DNA of 64,000 nt, taken from NCBI RefSeq assembly GCF_009687845.1, contig NZ_BLAD01000040.1:159666-223665 (forward strand), in the 5' to 3' direction. This document shows positions 39,953-47,768 of this stretch, in pieces; within the stretch, counting starts at the first letter, position 1, and each line of letters starts with the position of its first letter. The position numbers and the translations under genes are program-made. Source of the DNA: Acrocarpospora corrugata (lineage in GTDB: Bacteria > Actinomycetota > Actinomycetes > Streptosporangiales > Streptosporangiaceae). The notes beneath the pieces were generated by a model. That model worked only from the letters and a program-made list of their open reading frames with translations. It did no database searches and was not told the origin of the DNA.

Positions 39953-42796
39953 CTAGGTCTTCCGCCTCGATGACAGGGACTTCTTCTTCGTGAGCGGTTT
40001 TCCGCCGGCCGGTCCGCCCGTCCGGTCGTCGCGAGGCGTGCCGCCGGTGGCGGGCTTGGCAGGTGTCGTCGTGGTCGTGGTGGTGGTGGTCGTTCGCGAG
40101 GTACGGACGGGTGGTCTGACGGGACTCGGCGAGTCGAGGGGACTCGACGGTGGTGGCCAGGTCAGCGTCCTCGCCGAGGTCGTGGACACCCCCGAGGTCG
40201 TGGACACCCTCGAGGTGGTCTCGGGGGAAGGCGACTCGCCGCGCTCCTCCTGGGCCTCCTCGTAGGTCAGTTCGTCGTCGAGTTCCAGGGATTCGTCGTA
40301 GTCCTGGTAGCTCCGCTTCTCGTCTTCGAGGGTCCCGATCAGGCCATCGCCGTCGTCCGCGTAACCTTCCTCCTCAGGATCCCCCTCACGATTCCGGTCC
40401 CGGGCCGGGCCAGGCCAGACGGGCGGCGTCGGCAAGCCCTCCCCCTCACCCTCGCTCGACGCGTATCCGGTCTGGTCGCCGAATTCGTGCTCGGGGTCTT
40501 TGCCGCCGGTCCGGGGAGGGAGCCCGCCGTAGGCGACTCCGGCGGCCAGCGCGCGCCGGCCGTCAGCTTGCCGCAACGCACGCTTTTCCTTTTCCGTCAT
40601 GCCCTTGCCCAGCGTGGCCACAAGGACGCCCTGCTCAGTGAGCATCGCGGGCGCGGGCCAGGGATAGACCTTCATGTGGGTGGCCAGCTGGCGGTTGAAG
40701 ACCTTGGGATAAGCCGATGTCAGAACCAGGTAGCACTTGAGGCAGCAGACTCTGCCGATGCCCAGCTGGTAGGCGCCCGGAGTCTTCTTGCGGACCAGCG
40801 CCAGCGCCTGCATCTCCGCGTGCACTTCCACCAATTGGCCCCCAGCATTCCTCGGCCCGTCGTAGGCGACCACTTTGACCCGGCCCTCGGTCCTCTCCAT
40901 CTCCCTCAGGTACGCCAGGGCCTTGCGAATCCGGATCCTGGCACGCCTCTGCGACTTGACGGTCGGCTTCTTCTTCGACGACCGCAGACGTTCGTCGATG
41001 AGACGCATCAGCCCGTCCACCTGGGTCGTGGCCTCTTTACCCACGGCTCGGGACGCCTGGAGCAGTCTTTGCAGGTCCGGGCCCATGTTCTTGTCCGGCA
41101 GGTTGGCGAAGACGCCGATCTCCCGCCCGCGGCGCAGCAGCGCGACGCACACGCGGTCCCCGTTGAGCGTGGTGAGCACGTCGGCGACCCGGTCGAGCGA
41201 GCGGTCGGCCTTCGTGCCGCGATCGCCCGCCAGCTTGGTCAGCCACGTCTTGACCGTCCCGTGTCGCGTCTCCAGGATGCCGCTCAAGGTGTTGAGACGT
41301 CTGCCGATCGTTTCCTTGGCGGCGTCCTCCACACTCTTGAAGGATTTCGGCCTGGACGTGCTCGCCGCCTCGTTGCGCGCAGGGCTGGGCAAAGCCTCCC
41401 TCCCACGCAATTCGCTGAGTTTGGCGTCGAAATTTCGCCGTGCGGTGGTGTGCTGGTCCGCCCACGCTTGTAATTCCTTGAGCGTCGGGTCCGCTGTGCC
41501 GCTGGCCGTAGTCCAGTGGAATTCGGCCAGCGCCTCTCCCCGGTTGGCCGTCGACACTCTCAGCGCCTTGCCCAGCGCCTCCCACAGGACCGCGGACTTG
41601 CCGATGTACGGCGCGATCGAGAGCGGCTCGCTGGGCATGACCCGGCGGGTCTGGGCCAGCCAGTAGTTCGCGATCGGGAAGTCAGGTGAGGAAGGATTTT
41701 CGAGCGCGTCCAGCAGGTCACCGGTGATCGGCTGGTGGCGTTCGGTGAACTCCACGAAGTCATCGAGATTGTCGAATGGGCTGTTGTCCTGGAGGGCCCG
41801 GTATTTCGTCGTGAAAACCGGCGCGTCCACGGTCGCGACGCCGTCGGCCTCGTCTTCGTCGCCATCCTCAGTGCCGAGCGGGACGGCCCCGGTGATCGTG
41901 GCGGGGATGCCGCTGGTCGTCGTGGTGGTGGTCGTGGTGGTCGTGCTGACGGGGAAGAAGGCCGAGCCTTGCGGTTCATCGTCGTCGGACGCGACGAAGG
42001 TGCGCGGCGCCGGGACCTTGGGAGCAGTGAAACGGGTGCCCGTGTAGATCCGAAGCGGTGGCTTCGAACGGGCGCGCCCCCCTCCGGAGATGAGGTCGGG
42101 GGAGTCCTCCCGGATCAAGTCAGGAGGGAGCGACTTGTCGGGAATGTAGCCGGGTATCGGATCGTCATCGGGGCCGAAGCGCGCCGGACGACGGAACGAC
42201 CGATCGGATGAGGGGAAGCGGGTCATCCTGACCGCGCCCGACTGCGAAGGGCCGGACCTGTCCTCAGTACGCCCGAGCGCCCAGACTCCTCTGGGCGGCG
42301 GGATCGAGGAGGTCTGGGATTTGGGTGCCGGGACTTTGCCGCCGGACGGCGGGATCGAGGAGGTCGATGGTTTGGAGACCGTCGGCCACTGCGGGGGGCC
42401 CGTGGCCTTGCCGCCGGACGGCGGGATCGAGGAGGTCGATGGTTTGGAGACCGTCGGCCACTGCGGGGGCGCCGTCACCCTGCCGCCGGACGGCGGGATC
42501 GAGGAGGTCGGCCCCCTGCCGGTCGTTGGCGGGGTCACTGGTTTCGCCCATACGCTGAGTCTCTCGGGTGGCCGTGGTTTCGAGGGTCCGGCCGATGCCG
42601 GTTTCAGCGGCACTAATCGCCTGGGCTCCGACGGACTGCGCGAGATGAGCGCGAACGGGTCCGGTTTCGGAAGATGGGCGGACTGCCCGGTGACCGGCTT
42701 CCGGCTTGTCGTACGCGAGGGGAGCTTTCTCTGGTTTCCTTTCGAAGGTGCCGGCGTGGATTTTTTCGGCACCAGAAAAAGTTCCGGCGATGACAT
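39953..42796 (-). CDS. Large repeat protein with a deaminase-type zinc motif (candidate toxin/effector)
   Basis: About 947 residues. The N-terminal third is disordered and Pro/Ser-rich with a 24-residue repeat (SSIPPSGGKATGPPQWPTVS and on) present two and a half times with near-identical DNA. Two runs of ten Thr occur (DNA ~41917-41946 and ~40066-40095). The middle is a helical domain (about residues 330-640). Residues ~655-690 read VEVHAEMQALALVRKKTPG, then GIGRVCCLKCYLVL: HAE plus CxxC is the zinc site and proton donor of the cytidine-deaminase superfamily, and CCxxC recalls OTT_1508-like deaminases. The C-terminus is acidic then Thr/Pro-rich. No signal peptide or membrane helix. I infer a nucleic-acid or nucleotide deaminase effector; substrate and export route are unknown. 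The start may be 42829. Confidence 0.7.
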   Translation of the reverse strand: MSSPELFLVPKKSTPAPSKGNQRKLPSRTTSRKPVTGQSAHLPKPDPFALISRSPSEPRRLVPLKPASAGPSKPRPPERLSVWAKPVTPPTTGRGPTSSIPPSGGRVTAPPQWPTVSKPSTSSIPPSGGKATGPPQWPTVSKPSTSSIPPSGGKVPAPKSQTSSIPPPRGVWALGRTEDRSGPSQSGAVRMTRFPSSDRSFRRPARFGPDDDPIPGYIPDKSLPPDLIREDSPDLISGGGRARSKPPLRIYTGTRFTAPKVPAPRTFVASDDDEPQGSAFFPVSTTTTTTTTTTSGIPATITGAVPLGTEDGDEDEADGVATVDAPVFTTKYRALQDNSPFDNLDDFVEFTERHQPITGDLLDALENPSSPDFPIANYWLAQTRRVMPSEPLSIAPYIGKSAVLWEALGKALRVSTANRGEALAEFHWTTASGTADPTLKELQAWADQHTTARRNFDAKLSELRGREALPSPARNEAASTSRPKSFKSVEDAAKETIGRRLNTLSGILETRHGTVKTWLTKLAGDRGTKADRSLDRVADVLTTLNGDRVCVALLRRGREIGVFANLPDKNMGPDLQRLLQASRAVGKEATTQVDGLMRLIDERLRSSKKKPTVKSQRRARIRIRKALAYLREMERTEGRVKVVAYDGPRNAGGQLVEVHAEMQALALVRKKTPGAYQLGIGRVCCLKCYLVLTSAYPKVFNRQLATHMKVYPWPAPAMLTEQGVLVATLGKGMTEKEKRALRQADGRRALAAGVAYGGLPPRTGGKDPEHEFGDQTGYASSEGEGEGLPTPPVWPGPARDRNREGDPEEEGYADDGDGLIGTLEDEKRSYQDYDESLELDDELTYEEAQEERGESPSPETTSRVSTTSGVSTTSARTLTWPPPSSPLDSPSPVRPPVRTSRTTTTTTTTTTPAKPATGGTPRDDRTGGPAGGKPLTKKKSLSSRRKT

Positions 42797-42951
42797 GCAT
42801 GCCCCCAGAGGTCGTTCGGTTCGCCCCACATCTTCCCGGTCCGACTATCACCACGGACCTACTTTTATGGTGATAAAAGGGGTTCCATCCCATCGCCTGG
42901 ACAATGGGATGGAACGCTCTCCAAGCCACGGAACAGACAATAGTGGCTAAT

Positions 42952-43224
42952 TCACGTCGACTTCTTCTTCTTGAGTTGTTCAAATCCCGCCGCCAAGTCT
43001 TCGGGTCGGGTACGGCGTGTCCTGGCGCGCCTGATCTGTGACCAGGCCACGGCGGCGGGTCGGCGACGGTGGCCCCTGAGTACCTCACCAGCGGTGGTTG
43101 CGCGCACAGGTCGGGTGCCGAGCTGCGCCGCCCACCCGCGAGGACGTGGATTAGCCCCGTCTTCCCCGGGCAGAGCGGATTGACAACTCAACAGAACACC
43201 CCGGAGGCAGACAATGAATGCCAT
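42952..43224 (-). CDS. Doubtful small basic protein
   Basis: An open frame of up to 90 codons ends RPEDLAAGFEQLKKKKST about 155 bases before the deaminase-like gene and on the same strand. Its proposed 5' end overlaps the start of the divergent gene at 43214, and the N-terminal half does not look like a protein; only the last ~30 codons do. It could be a shorter gene from an internal start (possible partner of the deaminase protein) or no gene. Confidence 0.2.
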   Translation of the reverse strand: MAFIVCLRGVLLSCQSALPGEDGANPRPRGWAAQLGTRPVRATTAGEVLRGHRRRPAAVAWSQIRRARTRRTRPEDLAAGFEQLKKKKST

Positions 43225-43771
43225 CGTTTGGGTGGCTGTCGTCGTAGTCGTGGTGGTGGCGCTGGGAGCCGTCGGATATTTCGTCGCGACCCAGAACCGC
43301 CGCCGCCATCTTCAGGATCGTTTCGGTCCCGAGTACGACCGCACCATCCAGGAGACTGACAACCGCCGCCTGGCCGAGCAGGAGCTGCTGGCCCGGGAGG
43401 CCCGCGTCGCGGAACTCGACATCCGGCCGCTGGATGACGAGACGCGTGAGACGTACGCGAAGAAGTGGATGGAAGTGCAGGAGCGCTTCGTCGACGCGCC
43501 CGGCTTCGCGGTGACGGAGGCGGACGCGCTGGTGACCTCGGTCATGGCCGACCGCGGCTTCCCCACCGACGAGTTCGAGGAGCGCCTCAACGTGCTCTCC
43601 GTCGGGTACGGCGCCACGCTCGACCGGTACCGGCAGGCGCACGAGATCAGCGGACGGGCGGCCCGGCAGGAGGCCGGCACCGAGGAGCTCCGCCAGGCGA
43701 TGGTCCACTATCGCGCGCTGTTCGAAGAGCTGCTCACCGATTCCACCCGCCAGAAGGAGGCCGATCGCTGA
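43214..43771 (+). CDS. Membrane-anchored helical protein, first of a three-gene stress unit
   Basis: The 185-residue protein has a single N-terminal helix (VWVAVVVVVVVALGAVGYFV) followed by a charged helical domain (RFGPEYDRTIQETDNRRLAE, then YAKKWMEVQERFVDAPGFAV, VLSVGYGATLDRYRQAHEIS). This is a family common in actinobacteria, often encoded near RsbW/CBS stress genes; its biochemical role is unknown. The next gene's C-terminal domain repeats part of the same pattern (WHDIKAGFVDDPRESVAKAD and REYRALFDKL, compare YRALFEELL), so the two share a domain. Its stop overlaps the next start (TGATG). Confidence 0.75.
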   Translation: MNAIVWVAVVVVVVVALGAVGYFVATQNRRRHLQDRFGPEYDRTIQETDNRRLAEQELLAREARVAELDIRPLDDETRETYAKKWMEVQERFVDAPGFAVTEADALVTSVMADRGFPTDEFEERLNVLSVGYGATLDRYRQAHEISGRAARQEAGTEELRQAMVHYRALFEELLTDSTRQKEADR

Positions 43772-44511
43772 TGGAACGCAACCCCTACACGTACGACACC
43801 CGCCGCGAGCCGGACGAGGTGCCGGTGCCCGAATCGCCGGAACCGCTCACGGACGAGGCGCGCCGCGAGGAGCGGCTGCACGAGGACGAGCTGGTGGCGG
43901 GCAACGGCACGGTCGGCAACGGCACGCAGGACGAACGGGACCGCCTCAACGAGCAGGACCGGCTGAACGAGCAGAACCGGCTGGACGATGACCCCGTCCC
44001 GGCCGACGGCCGGTTCGACCCGGACCAGCCGCTCGAAGGCGAAGACCGTTCAGACGACTTCGCCGCGGAGCGTGTCGCCGACGACGTCGACCCGCTGACC
44101 GGCGAGCGCCGCGACGTGCACGAAGGCCCCGGCCCGCTGCACCAGCCGGTCGACGCCGACGGCGCCCCCGTCGACACACCGCTGAGCGAGGAGAGCGACG
44201 CCCGTTCGGAAACCCCCGCCGACGTCCTCGCCCCCGAGGCCGTCACCGTCCCGGAACAGCGCACCCCCGGCGACTACCCGGCCGAGATCGACTTCGACGC
44301 CCGCTGGCACGACATCAAGGCCGGTTTCGTGGACGACCCGCGGGAGTCCGTGGCGAAGGCCGACGCCCTGATCGACGAGGCCGTCAGCGCTCTGGCCGAA
44401 CGCCGGCAGGCGCTGGTGGACGGCTGGAAGAACGGCGACCAGCACGACACCGAGCAGCTGCGGCTCGCGCTGCGCGAGTACCGCGCCCTGTTCGACAAGC
44501 TGAAGGGATAA
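43771..44511 (+). CDS. Acidic protein sharing a helical domain with its upstream neighbour
   Basis: The 246-residue soluble protein is mostly disordered and acidic in its first 170 residues, with short Asn/Gln/Arg repeats (RLNEQDRLNEQNRLDDD) and many Asp/Glu-Pro pairs. The last ~70 residues (DARWHDIKAGFVDDPRESVA, then LALREYRALFDKLKG) match the C-terminal domain of the preceding membrane protein. Coupled translation with both neighbours suggests the two products form a membrane-associated complex. No catalytic motif is visible. Confidence 0.7.
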   Translation: MERNPYTYDTRREPDEVPVPESPEPLTDEARREERLHEDELVAGNGTVGNGTQDERDRLNEQDRLNEQNRLDDDPVPADGRFDPDQPLEGEDRSDDFAAERVADDVDPLTGERRDVHEGPGPLHQPVDADGAPVDTPLSEESDARSETPADVLAPEAVTVPEQRTPGDYPAEIDFDARWHDIKAGFVDDPRESVAKADALIDEAVSALAERRQALVDGWKNGDQHDTEQLRLALREYRALFDKLKG

Positions 44512-44515
44512 GACC

Positions 44516-44704
44516 ATGCTCGCAATCGCGGCTGCCGTCGTATTCGGCATCGCCTTCCTGCTCGACCTGCTCAACGCCAGCATCGGCATCGGCATCACCG
44601 CGCTGGTCGCGCTCGGCCTCTGCCTGCTCGCCCTGCACCAGGCAGGCGTGGGTACGGCGGGCATGAACTCATGGCGTGGCTACCGAGGCCGAACCCGAAG
44701 GTAG
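44516..44704 (+). CDS. Small two-helix membrane protein, 62 aa
   Basis: Two hydrophobic segments (LAIAAAVVFGIAFLLDLLNA and ITALVALGLCLLALHQA) with a short turn, followed by a basic tail (RGYRGRTRR). Similar tiny membrane proteins accompany stress operons in actinobacteria. It starts 4 bases after the acidic protein gene and its stop abuts the CBS gene start. Confidence 0.7.
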   Translation: MLAIAAAVVFGIAFLLDLLNASIGIGITALVALGLCLLALHQAGVGTAGMNSWRGYRGRTRR

Positions 44705-45130
44705 ATGATTCCGGTGCAGACAGTACGAGATGTCATGACCACCCACCCGACCACGCTGCCCGTGGACGCGCCCCTCATCAAAGCCGCCAAACTCATGCGC
44801 GACCAGGGCATCGGCGACGTCCTGGTGACCAAGGAGGGCCTGCTCTGCGGCGTGGTCACCGACCGCGACATCGTGGTCCGGGCCGTCGCCGAGGGCAGGG
44901 ACATCAACCTGACGCCCCTGGGCACCCTGTGCAGCTCCGACGTCGTGTCCGTCGGCCCCGACCAGAGCTCCGACGAGGTGGTACGGCTGATGCGCGAGAA
45001 GGCGATCCGCCGGATCCCGGTCGTCGAGGGCAACCGCCCGATCGGAATCGTCAGCCTGGGCGACATGGCCCTGGAACGCGACCCCGACTCGGCCCTGTCC
45101 GACATCAGCGCGGCCCCGCCGAACGGCTAG
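44705..45130 (+). CDS. CBS-pair domain protein
   Basis: A 141-residue protein made of two CBS motifs: VRDVMTTHPTTLPVDAPLIK with DVLVTKEGLLCGVVTDRDIV, and DVVSVGPDQSSDEVVRLMRE with RRIPVVEGNRPIGIVSLGDM. CBS pairs bind adenine nucleotides and sense energy or hypoxia state. It is the last gene of the 43.2-45.1 kb unit, just ahead of the sigma-factor module, and is followed by a terminator hairpin. Confidence 0.9.
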   Translation: MIPVQTVRDVMTTHPTTLPVDAPLIKAAKLMRDQGIGDVLVTKEGLLCGVVTDRDIVVRAVAEGRDINLTPLGTLCSSDVVSVGPDQSSDEVVRLMREKAIRRIPVVEGNRPIGIVSLGDMALERDPDSALSDISAAPPNG

Positions 45131-45144
45131 CCCGCCAGAGAACC

Positions 45145-45180
45145 GTGCCGCGTGACCTCTCAGGCCAGGTCACGCGGCAC
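45145..45180. terminator. Bidirectional terminator
   Basis: GTGCCGCGTGACCT and AGGTCACGCGGCAC are perfect 14-bp inverted repeats around an 8-base loop, between the converging CBS and anti-sigma genes. Confidence 0.85.
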
Positions 45181-45206
45181 ACTCATGCCCGGACCTTGAC
45201 AAGAGA

Positions 45207-45617
45207 TCAGAGCCGGAAGCGCATCACGACCGTGGTTCCACTGTCGCCCGTGTCGACTTTCAGGGAGCGGCTGAGCAGGCGGGCCACCCAGAGGCCCATG
45301 CCGCTGGTGGCGTTCTCGCCCGGCGGCGTGTGCCCCGGGACCCCGTCCAGCACCCAGTGCCGGCCTTCGTCGTGGACCTCCACCACCAGATCCCCCGTGT
45401 CGTACCAGACCCGTAGCCGCGCCTTGGTCGCCCCGTGGGTCACCGCGTTCGTGGTGACCTCGTTCAGGGCGACCAGGAAGTCACCGACGCGTTCCTCGGT
45501 CATGCCACCCCGGCGGGCGAGGGCAGCGGCGTACTCCCGTACGTCGGGCAGGTCGGCGAGAGAGAATGTGATCTCCTTGCCGCCCCCCGGTACGGGCGTG
45601 GCGCCGTCCTCGTTCAC
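45207..45617 (-). CDS. RsbW-like anti-sigma serine kinase
   Basis: A 136-residue GHKL-ATPase protein: the N box FLVALNEVTTNAVTHGAT, VHDEGRHWVLDG (G1-like), and TSGMGLWVARLLSRSL (G2). Such kinases bind SigB/F-type sigma factors and phosphorylate STAS antagonists. A sigma factor gene follows on the same strand side of the region and a STAS gene is ~1 kb away, so this looks like the switch kinase of the local module. Its start lies ~100 bases from the sigma gene's 3' end. Confidence 0.88.
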   Translation of the reverse strand: MNEDGATPVPGGGKEITFSLADLPDVREYAAALARRGGMTEERVGDFLVALNEVTTNAVTHGATKARLRVWYDTGDLVVEVHDEGRHWVLDGVPGHTPPGENATSGMGLWVARLLSRSLKVDTGDSGTTVVMRFRL

Positions 45618-45715
45618 CCGCTAACGCCTCCCAGTACGTGACGACTCACCGAAGAAGATACCCCGGGATATCGCCCGAAGTGGGTCGATACCCCAGGGAA
45701 GACCACAGATGACCA

Positions 45716-46483
45716 TTATCCGGCCACTAGTTCGGACCGGAGCTGGTCCAGCACCTTGCGCAAGATGCGCGAAACGTGCATCTGCGAGATATCGAATTCG
45801 GCGGCTATCTCCGCCTGCGTCATGTTGCCATAGAAGCGCAGCAGCAGGATGGTCTTCTCCCGCTCCGGCAGCTCGTCGATCAGGGGTTTCACGGCCTCCC
45901 GGTCCACCAGGACGGAGAGGCTGTCGTCGCTGTCGGGGATGACGTCGCCGAGCGCGGCGGCGTCGTCGTCGGCGCCGAGCGGCGCGTCGAGGGAGAGGGT
46001 GCTGTAGGCCGCGGAGGCGTCCAGGGTGAGGATCATGTCCTCCTCGGAGATGCCCATCCGCAGGGCCAGCTCCGGCACCTTCGGCGAGCGGCCCAGCTCC
46101 TGGGTCATGTCGGCGACCAGGCGGTTGAGCTCGGCGCGCCGCTCCTGGTAGAGGCGGGGCACCCGGACGGCCCAGGTGCGGTCCCGGAAGTGCCGCTTGA
46201 CCTCGCCGGTCATGGTCACCATGGCGTACCCGCGGAAACTGTGGCCGAGGGTCGGGTCGAAGCCGTTGATGGCCTTCATCAGGCCGACGTACGCGGCCTG
46301 GAGCAGGTCTTCCATGGGTTCGCCGCGGTGCAGGTAGCGGCGGGCGATGTCGCGGGCCATCGGGCGGTGCATCTCCACGATGAGTTCGCGGAGGCGGATC
46401 CGGCGTTCGTCGGTGACGTTCTCTTCGACGAGTTCGGCGAGCAGGTCTTCGGCGGTGAGTTCGCAGATGGTTTCGGCAGGCAT
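45716..46483 (-). CDS. RNA polymerase sigma factor, SigB/SigF/SigG family
   Basis: A 255-residue sigma-70 factor with regions 2 (MARDIARRYLHRGEPMEDLL, QAAYVGLMKAINGFDPTLGH, FRGYAMVTMTGEVKRHFRD), 3 (ELGRSPKVPELALRMGISEE) and 4 (LPEREKTILLLRFYGNMTQA, AAEFDISQMHVSRILRKVL). This is the general-stress/sporulation group that is controlled by partner switching. The RsbW-like kinase (downstream), the STAS protein (divergent) and the RsbU-like protein are encoded alongside. Confidence 0.95.
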   Translation of the reverse strand: MPAETICELTAEDLLAELVEENVTDERRIRLRELIVEMHRPMARDIARRYLHRGEPMEDLLQAAYVGLMKAINGFDPTLGHSFRGYAMVTMTGEVKRHFRDRTWAVRVPRLYQERRAELNRLVADMTQELGRSPKVPELALRMGISEEDMILTLDASAAYSTLSLDAPLGADDDAAALGDVIPDSDDSLSVLVDREAVKPLIDELPEREKTILLLRFYGNMTQAEIAAEFDISQMHVSRILRKVLDQLRSELVAG

Positions 46484-46653
46484 CTCGGCAGGCCCCTTAT
46501 GTGACAGCGGGCTGCGCCTTACCGTGCAGAAGGCGCGCCTCGCTCAATGTTCGAGACGAAGCCCTCTGCTGGACCTCTGGCGTAATAATGCCCCAGATTC
46601 CGGAGTTTCACCACCCCCCGGATAACAGTAGGGTTGCGGCAGGGAGGAACATC

Positions 46654-47001
46654 GTGGCAAATCTCACCATGCGCTCGACCGCCGCCGAGGGTGTCGTGGT
46701 GATCCATATCGACGGCATCCTCGACGCGACGACGCGGGATCAGTTCTCTGAGCATCTCGACACCGCGGCCGAGGATCACGGCCCCGACATGGTCCTCGAC
46801 CTGGGCGGGGTCTCGTTCATGGACTCGCGCGCGCTCGGGCTGATCGTGCATCACTGGCAGCGCTCGACCGAGGTCGGCGGGCATTTCGCGCTGATCAACG
46901 TGCAGTACCCGAACTCGAAGGTGATGTGGGTGACGGGGCTGTCGCAGCGGCTGCCGATGTTCGAGACGCTGGAGGAGGCGATGGCCGCCTTCGCGCGGTA
47001 G
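46654..47001 (+). CDS. STAS-domain anti-sigma factor antagonist
   Basis: The 115-residue protein has the STAS fold with VVVIHIDGILDATTRDQFSE, VLDLGGVSFMDSRALGLIVH (phosphoacceptor Ser in the F-M-D-S motif) and FALINVQYPNSKVMWVTGLS. It would sequester the RsbW-like kinase when unphosphorylated, freeing the sigma factor. The GTG at 46654 is preceded by GGGAGG at good distance; a longer ATG start at 46501 adds non-homologous residues. It is divergent from the sigma gene. Confidence 0.92.
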   Translation: MANLTMRSTAAEGVVVIHIDGILDATTRDQFSEHLDTAAEDHGPDMVLDLGGVSFMDSRALGLIVHHWQRSTEVGGHFALINVQYPNSKVMWVTGLSQRLPMFETLEEAMAAFAR

Positions 47002-47004
47002 CGG

Positions 47005-47721
47005 CTACTTCTTCGCGTTCTTCTGCTGGTGCTCGGTGACCAGGAGCTTGGCCAGGTCCGCTACCTTGACCTGGTGGTGCTGGGAGACGCGGCGGAGCTC
47101 GTCGAAGGCCGCCTCGGCGGAGCAGCCGCTGGCCTGCATGATGATGCCCTTGGCCTGGTCGATCAGGGCGCGGCCGGCCATCGCCTCCTGCATCTGGGCG
47201 GCGCCGGTGAGCACGTCGTCGAACTCCCAGACGTTGGCCAGGGCGACCGTGACCTGTTCGCGCAGCAGGTCGGTGAGGATCACGTGGTCGGCGAAGACGC
47301 CGGGGCGCACGCCGTACAGGCCGACGACGACGACCGCGCCGTCGGCCCCGTCGGCTTGGACGGGGAGGACCAGGACGGATCGGATGCCGTGGCGGACGGC
47401 GGCGGCCGTGTAGCGGGGCCAGCGGGGGTCGCGCATGATGTCGGCGACGACGACGGGGCGGCCGGTGGCGCGGGCCTCGCGGGACGGGCCTTCGCGCAGG
47501 TCGCGCTCGCGGTCGGTGACGGCGATGAGCTCGCTGTGCGAGGCGGCCAGCAGGACGCGTTCGTCCTGCCAGAGCTCGGCGGTGCCGCCGGCGCAACCGG
47601 GGACGCCGCGGGCGATGGCCTCGGTCACCCCGCGCAGGACGCTCTCCAGCGAGGCGCCCTCGGTGACCCGTCCGAGGGCGGCGAGATCGCGCGCCAGAAT
47701 GGGAATCACAGGGATGACCAT
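47005..47721 (-). CDS. GAF-ANTAR RNA-binding regulator
   Basis: A 238-residue protein: GAF domain (residues ~25-165; LRGVTEAIARGVPGCAGGTA, GIRSVLVLPVQADGA) followed by an ANTAR domain (LIDQAKGIIMQASGCSAEAA, FDELRRVSQHHQVKVADLAK). ANTAR proteins bind tandem stem-loops in leader RNAs to prevent termination. Actinobacterial GAF-ANTAR genes commonly sit by STAS/RsbU genes. It converges with the STAS gene and is divergent from the RsbU-like gene. Confidence 0.9.
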   Translation of the reverse strand: MVIPVIPILARDLAALGRVTEGASLESVLRGVTEAIARGVPGCAGGTAELWQDERVLLAASHSELIAVTDRERDLREGPSREARATGRPVVVADIMRDPRWPRYTAAAVRHGIRSVLVLPVQADGADGAVVVVGLYGVRPGVFADHVILTDLLREQVTVALANVWEFDDVLTGAAQMQEAMAGRALIDQAKGIIMQASGCSAEAAFDELRRVSQHHQVKVADLAKLLVTEHQQKNAKK

Positions 47722-47768
47722 TCCCCTAGTTTGATGGTTAATCCTTTTCAGGACGTACAGAGGAGCAT

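Noticed and set aside
40066-41946. Poly-Thr tracts as possible simple-repeat artefacts
   Set aside because: They are encoded by mixed ACC/ACG-type codons in frame within a long coding region, so they are real low-complexity protein segments and not assembly repeats.
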